From: Verrucomicrobiota bacterium
GTDB lineage: Bacteria > Verrucomicrobiota > Verrucomicrobiia > Chthoniobacterales > UBA10450
Reading direction: 5' to 3'
DNA length: 8,679 bases
Assembly (NCBI GenBank): GCA_003219335.1
Contig: QHOF01000082.1
Location: 622 to 9,300, forward strand
Shown here: piece after piece, positions 6,219 to 8,679 of the stretch
How positions within the stretch are numbered: the stretch's first letter is position 1
Layout of the letters: each line of letters starts with the position of its first letter
The notes under the pieces: model-generated
Database searches by the model: none
What the model saw: only the letters and a program-made list of their open reading frames with translations
Told to the model about the DNA's origin: nothing
Made by a program: the position numbers and the translations under genes

Positions 6219-7631
6219 CTATTTTGCCGTCGTGCACCCATAGCCGAAGAGCCCTTTGGCCTTGATCATCGCGGCGACAGAGGGCGGTACCATATTCTCC
6301 CAACAGGGATCATTCCGCTCGATTTTAGCCAAAACGTCCTGCGGGAAAATCGTCAAGTAGCTTTCGTTATAGCGGCGGATCGGTTCGAGGCTCCGGAGCT
6401 CGAGCAGCGTGGCGCGCAGGTGCTGCCACGGGGACGGAATCGGCGCGCTTTCGACGGTGTGGACCTCTCCCGAGCTGGGGTCGCGAGTTGGGTACACGTA
6501 CATCTTCACGGAACGCTTGAAGAGTCGCCCCGCCGATTCGAGAACACCACCGGGCAAGTCCGGGTAATATTTCTCGTCGATGATCTCCCGGACACTCGGC
6601 AGGCCCACTGCGATCCCGATCATCCCGTCGGTGTAAGCGGCTAGATAGTCGGCGAGTTGATAGTACGGTTCGAACCGCGAGACGAGCACATCAAAGCCGA
6701 GTGCACCCAGAATGTCTGCCCGGGCCAGGAAATCCGAGTGCTCGACGTCGGGACCGGGGATGAGGTTACGCAAGGTCATCTCCGCAAGAACTACAGGTTG
6801 CTGTCCTAGCATGTCGGGTTCTCCTACGAACTGCTCCCGAGCACGTTCGAGAAGATCGAGCGTCAATCGGGTCACCGGTCGAAAGCTACCCCGCTCCACA
6901 AGGATCGGCCTCTTGTAGAGAACCTCCGACGGTTGCACGACCTCGCCGCTTGCCGTGAACATTGCGGCATCGGTCAGATTCTGCTCCACCAGCTGCAGGC
7001 TCATGAGCCGGTTGTCCACGCCCGTGAATGCTGGCCCTGAGAGCTTGATCATGTCGATTTCCGCGCGCTCGCGCGAAAGCTCGTCCATCAGCGCGCCGAC
7101 AAGAACCGTTAGCTCCCGACGACAGTAGAAGGCGCCATAAATCAGGTTGACCCCCAGCACCCCAAGCGTCTCCTGCTGGCGCACGGTGGTCGAGTCGAAC
7201 AGGTGGACATGCACGATGATCTCGGAGGGCTCTTCGCGAGGTCGCGTCTGGAAACGAATTCCCATCCATCCGCGTCCGACCTCGCGGTGACGGTAGTTCC
7301 GCGTGGCCACGGTGTCGGCAAATGCAAAGAAGGTTGTGGTATCCCCGCGAGCGGGACCCAGGCGCTCCAGTAATTGTCCAAACTCGTAATCGAGCATCCC
7401 TTTCAGGCGCTGGCGGCTGACGTACTGCTGAGTTGGACCATAGAGCGCGTTGCTGACTGCCATGTCGTAGGCCGAGATGGTTTTGGCCACGGTGCCGGCC
7501 GCGCCGCCCACGTGGAAGAACCAGCGGGCGACTTCCTGCCCGGCGCCTATCTCGGCGAACGTGCCGTACGGCATCGAATCGCGGTTCAGCGTCAGCGCTT
7601 TTTGCTGCGTGCTCGAAGCCGTTTCATTCAT
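6219..7631 (-). CDS. Conserved-looking protein of unknown function, 470 residues
   Basis: I do not recognise a named family. The protein is soluble-looking: no signal peptide, no clear membrane helix and no obvious nucleotide-binding loop. Visible features are a Gly/Ala-rich segment (EIGAGQEVARWFFHVGGAAG, 27-46), a run rich in Phe/Ala/Asp (TTTFFAFADTVATRN, 98-112), GWMGIRF (121-127), NLIYGAFYCRRE (162-173), SGPAFTGVDNRLMSLQL (198-214), VLYKRPILVERGSFRPVTR (237-255) and DEKYYPDLPGGVLESAGRLF (352-371). I chose ATG 7631: it overlaps the ahpD stop in ATGAATGA, an arrangement typical of translational coupling, and no ribosome binding site is visible for it or for the TTG at 7691 that would extend it by 20 residues. 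It therefore probably depends on ahpD transcription and translation. G/C-ending codons look commoner than in the protease and DoxX genes. It could be an enzyme, but nothing visible says which. Confidence 0.85.
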   Translation of the reverse strand: MNETASSTQQKALTLNRDSMPYGTFAEIGAGQEVARWFFHVGGAAGTVAKTISAYDMAVSNALYGPTQQYVSRQRLKGMLDYEFGQLLERLGPARGDTTTFFAFADTVATRNYRHREVGRGWMGIRFQTRPREEPSEIIVHVHLFDSTTVRQQETLGVLGVNLIYGAFYCRRELTVLVGALMDELSRERAEIDMIKLSGPAFTGVDNRLMSLQLVEQNLTDAAMFTASGEVVQPSEVLYKRPILVERGSFRPVTRLTLDLLERAREQFVGEPDMLGQQPVVLAEMTLRNLIPGPDVEHSDFLARADILGALGFDVLVSRFEPYYQLADYLAAYTDGMIGIAVGLPSVREIIDEKYYPDLPGGVLESAGRLFKRSVKMYVYPTRDPSSGEVHTVESAPIPSPWQHLRATLLELRSLEPIRRYNESYLTIFPQDVLAKIERNDPCWENMVPPSVAAMIKAKGLFGYGCTTAK

Positions 7632-8103
7632 AAAGAACGGATGCTCGCCTATACGCTGCCCGGTAGGTTCCCGGCACCGTCCGAAATGCAATGTTCAGAC
7701 GATTCCAACCGTTGATAGCGACAATAGCGAGCGTGAGATTCACCAGTTCGGCGTCCCTGAAATGCTTTCGAACCTGCCCGTAGACTGCGTCCGGGACGTG
7801 TCCATCCGCAATGAATGTCACCGCTTCGGTCCAGGCGAGAGCGGCCCGCTCGCGCTCAGTGTAAAACGGAGCCTCTCGCCAGGCGTTAAGCAGGTAGAGC
7901 CGCTGCTCGTCTTCGCCTTGGGCGCGAAGATCTTTCGAATGCATGTCGATGCATTGGGCACAGCCATTGATCTGTGAGGCCCTGAGCCTAACCAGGTCAA
8001 GCAGTAAAGCCTCCAGACCGCTGGCGTTAGCAGTTTTTTCCAAGCCAAGCATTGCTTTGTAGACATCCGGCGAGATCTTCTTAAAATCTAGTCGTGCTTC
8101 CAT
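7624..8103 (-). CDS. AhpD-like / carboxymuconolactone decarboxylase family protein
   Basis: Alkylhydroperoxidase AhpD-core protein of 159 residues; members reduce peroxides through a CxxC pair or have unknown substrates. The active-site motif is visible as Cys48-x-x-Cys51-x3-His55 in INGCAQCIDMH, preceded by LVRLRASQ. The second family block follows: LNAWREAPFYTERERAALAW (72-91), AVTFIADGHVPDAVYG (94-109) and VNLTLAIVAINGWNRLNIAF (121-140). ATG 8103 is preferred because AAAGGAG lies 5 nt before it and a predicted sigma-54 start site falls near 8152. An upstream ATG at 8151 would begin right at that transcript end and lacks a ribosome binding site. The stop overlaps the start of the following 470-residue gene by 8 nt, so the two form an operon. 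A role in peroxide defence is family inference. Confidence 0.93.
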   Translation of the reverse strand: MEARLDFKKISPDVYKAMLGLEKTANASGLEALLLDLVRLRASQINGCAQCIDMHSKDLRAQGEDEQRLYLLNAWREAPFYTERERAALAWTEAVTFIADGHVPDAVYGQVRKHFRDAELVNLTLAIVAINGWNRLNIAFRTVPGTYRAAYRRASVLYE

Positions 8104-8163
8104 ACGGGCTCCTTTGTCGATTGATTGTCGTATTCGTGCGAACGACATCACTTTTCATCAACC

Positions 8164-8178
8164 GCAACTCTTATGCCA
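8164..8178 (-). promoter_or_regulatory. Sigma-54 (RpoN) core promoter for the ahpD-like operon
   Basis: On the - strand TGGCATAAGAGTTGC matches TGGCAC-N5-TTGC with one common variation (T for the last C of the -24 block) and exact -24/-12 geometry. The expected transcript start is near 8152, leaving a 49-nt leader to ATG 8103 and its AAAGGAG site. The layout is nearly the same as at doxX. Confidence 0.75.
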
Positions 8179-8308
8179 GTGCAGTGCCTACCGATGCTTG
8201 CGCGATAGTTCACTCTTACTGAGTCGGTTAGCTTAACGGGGGTGCAAATTCCGAGATCCCCCTAAGAACAACAATGCCACACCATCAACACATTTTTGTC
8301 TTGGTCAT

Positions 8309-8331
8309 CTTCAGTCAAATTTCCGCTGAAG
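8309..8331. repeat. Inverted repeat CTTCAG-N11-CTGAAG between sdhB and ahpD-like gene
   Basis: CTTCAG (8309-8314, counting the C at 8309) pairs with CTGAAG (8326-8331) across 11 nt. It lies 131-153 bp upstream of the -24 element of the ahpD-like gene and 37 nt past the sdhB stop. It could be an activator site or a 3' hairpin of the sdh transcript. No T-run follows on the - strand, which weakens the terminator reading. The rest of 8179-8367 shows nothing I can name. Confidence 0.35.
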
Positions 8332-8367
8332 CATTCAAACAGAGCTGCTTGAGGTGTGCGAATGTTC

Positions 8368-8679
8368 TCAGGAAGACTCACTGTGGGGTATCGTCGTATC
8401 CAGACCTTTTACTTGCCGCGCAAGGCTCGCACGTAAATATTCCCGGTTCATCCGCGCGATGAAATCCACACTGATTCCCTTAGGACATACAGCCTGGCAC
8501 TCCCGGTGCATGGTGCAGCTACCGAAGCCCTCTGCATCCATGGCAGCGACCATTTTAAGAACCCGCTGGCCTCGTTCGGGCTGACCTTGAGGGAGTAACG
8601 CAAGATGGGAGACTTTCGCGCCGGTAAAGAGTGCGGCTGAACCGTTGGGACACGCAGCCACACAAGCGCCACATCCAAT
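8368..8679 (-). CDS. sdhB: Succinate dehydrogenase / fumarate reductase iron-sulfur subunit, C-terminal 103 residues (start beyond window)
   Basis: SdhB/FrdB carries electrons from the flavin subunit to quinone through [2Fe-2S], [4Fe-4S] and [3Fe-4S] clusters at the inner membrane. The window holds the C-terminal ferredoxin-like domain: IGCGACVAACPNG at its very start supplies three Cys of the CxxCxxCxxxCP motif, the first Cys being just outside. SCTMHRECQAVCPKGIS further on supplies the second Cys cluster. The connecting ALFTGAKVSHLALLPQGQPE and the IARMNREYLRASL tail resemble the non-classical SdhB/FrdB type. The gene ends at TGA 8370-8368. Any sdhA/sdhC genes would lie upstream beyond the window edge. 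SdhB and FrdB cannot be told apart from this end. A GTG at 8661 is an internal valine, not a start. Confidence 0.92.
   Translation of the reverse strand: MGCGACVAACPNGSAALFTGAKVSHLALLPQGQPERGQRVLKMVAAMDAEGFGSCTMHRECQAVCPKGISVDFIARMNREYLRASLARQVKGLDTTIPHSESS

Noticed and set aside
6049..6303. 84-codon - strand frame overlapping the end of the 470-residue gene
   Set aside because: About a third lies out of frame within a well-supported gene, and the rest shows no recognisable domain or ribosome binding site.
8104..8151. 16-residue N-terminal extension of the AhpD-like protein
   Set aside because: No ribosome binding site at 8151, and it would start at the predicted transcript end; ATG 8103 has AAAGGAG at good distance.
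1..8679. CRISPR array, tRNA, rRNA, integrase or insertion sequence
   Set aside because: None seen by eye: no regularly spaced repeats, no tRNA-like fold noticed, no transposase motif in any frame read.

Overview
This window looks like a chromosomal segment of a Gram-negative, probably environmental bacterium. It encodes a periplasmic HtrA-type protease, DoxX, a respiratory succinate dehydrogenase/fumarate reductase iron-sulfur subunit and good sigma-54 promoters. The sequence does not fix the phylum. The SdhB tail is of the type common in Bacteroidota, Acidobacteriota, Deltaproteobacteria-like groups and Actinobacteria, so I leave the taxon open. No rRNA, tRNA, CRISPR array, integrase or recognisable insertion sequence was seen.

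Layout. On the + strand are a 5'-truncated Do/HtrA protease (1-1242), a double-domain universal stress protein (1687-2589) and a DoxX membrane protein (2998-3411). On the - strand, read right to left, are the C-terminal part of SdhB/FrdB (8679-8368), an AhpD-like peroxidase-fold protein (8103-7624) overlapping a 470-residue conserved-looking protein of unknown function (7631-6219), and glyceraldehyde-3-phosphate dehydrogenase (5558-4545) followed 36 nt later by a two-CBS-domain protein (4508-4119).

Two things stand out beyond ordinary annotation. First, much of the apparently empty DNA between 1.5 and 4.05 kb consists of broken genes that can be read only by changing frame: the C-terminus of an Hsp20 small heat-shock protein (1531-1640), an internally deleted second universal stress protein (2680-2906), the first ~60 residues of a GH15 glucoamylase-like enzyme (3520-3707), and, on the - strand, part of a DUF442/PTP-like phosphatase (4037-3857). 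The region is a decaying stress and carbon-storage gene cluster with a few survivors.

Second, three of the four transcription units whose upstream region lies in the window (doxX, gap-CBS, ahpD-unknown) carry a sigma-54 core promoter of the form TGGCA[C/T]-N5-TTGC with exact -24/-12 geometry. Two of them lie about 50 nt upstream of a strong ribosome binding site. This suggests a local regulon switched on by an enhancer-binding activator, joining redox/peroxide defence (DoxX, AhpD-like), glycolysis (GAPDH) and energy sensing (CBS). The universal stress gene has no such site that I can see.
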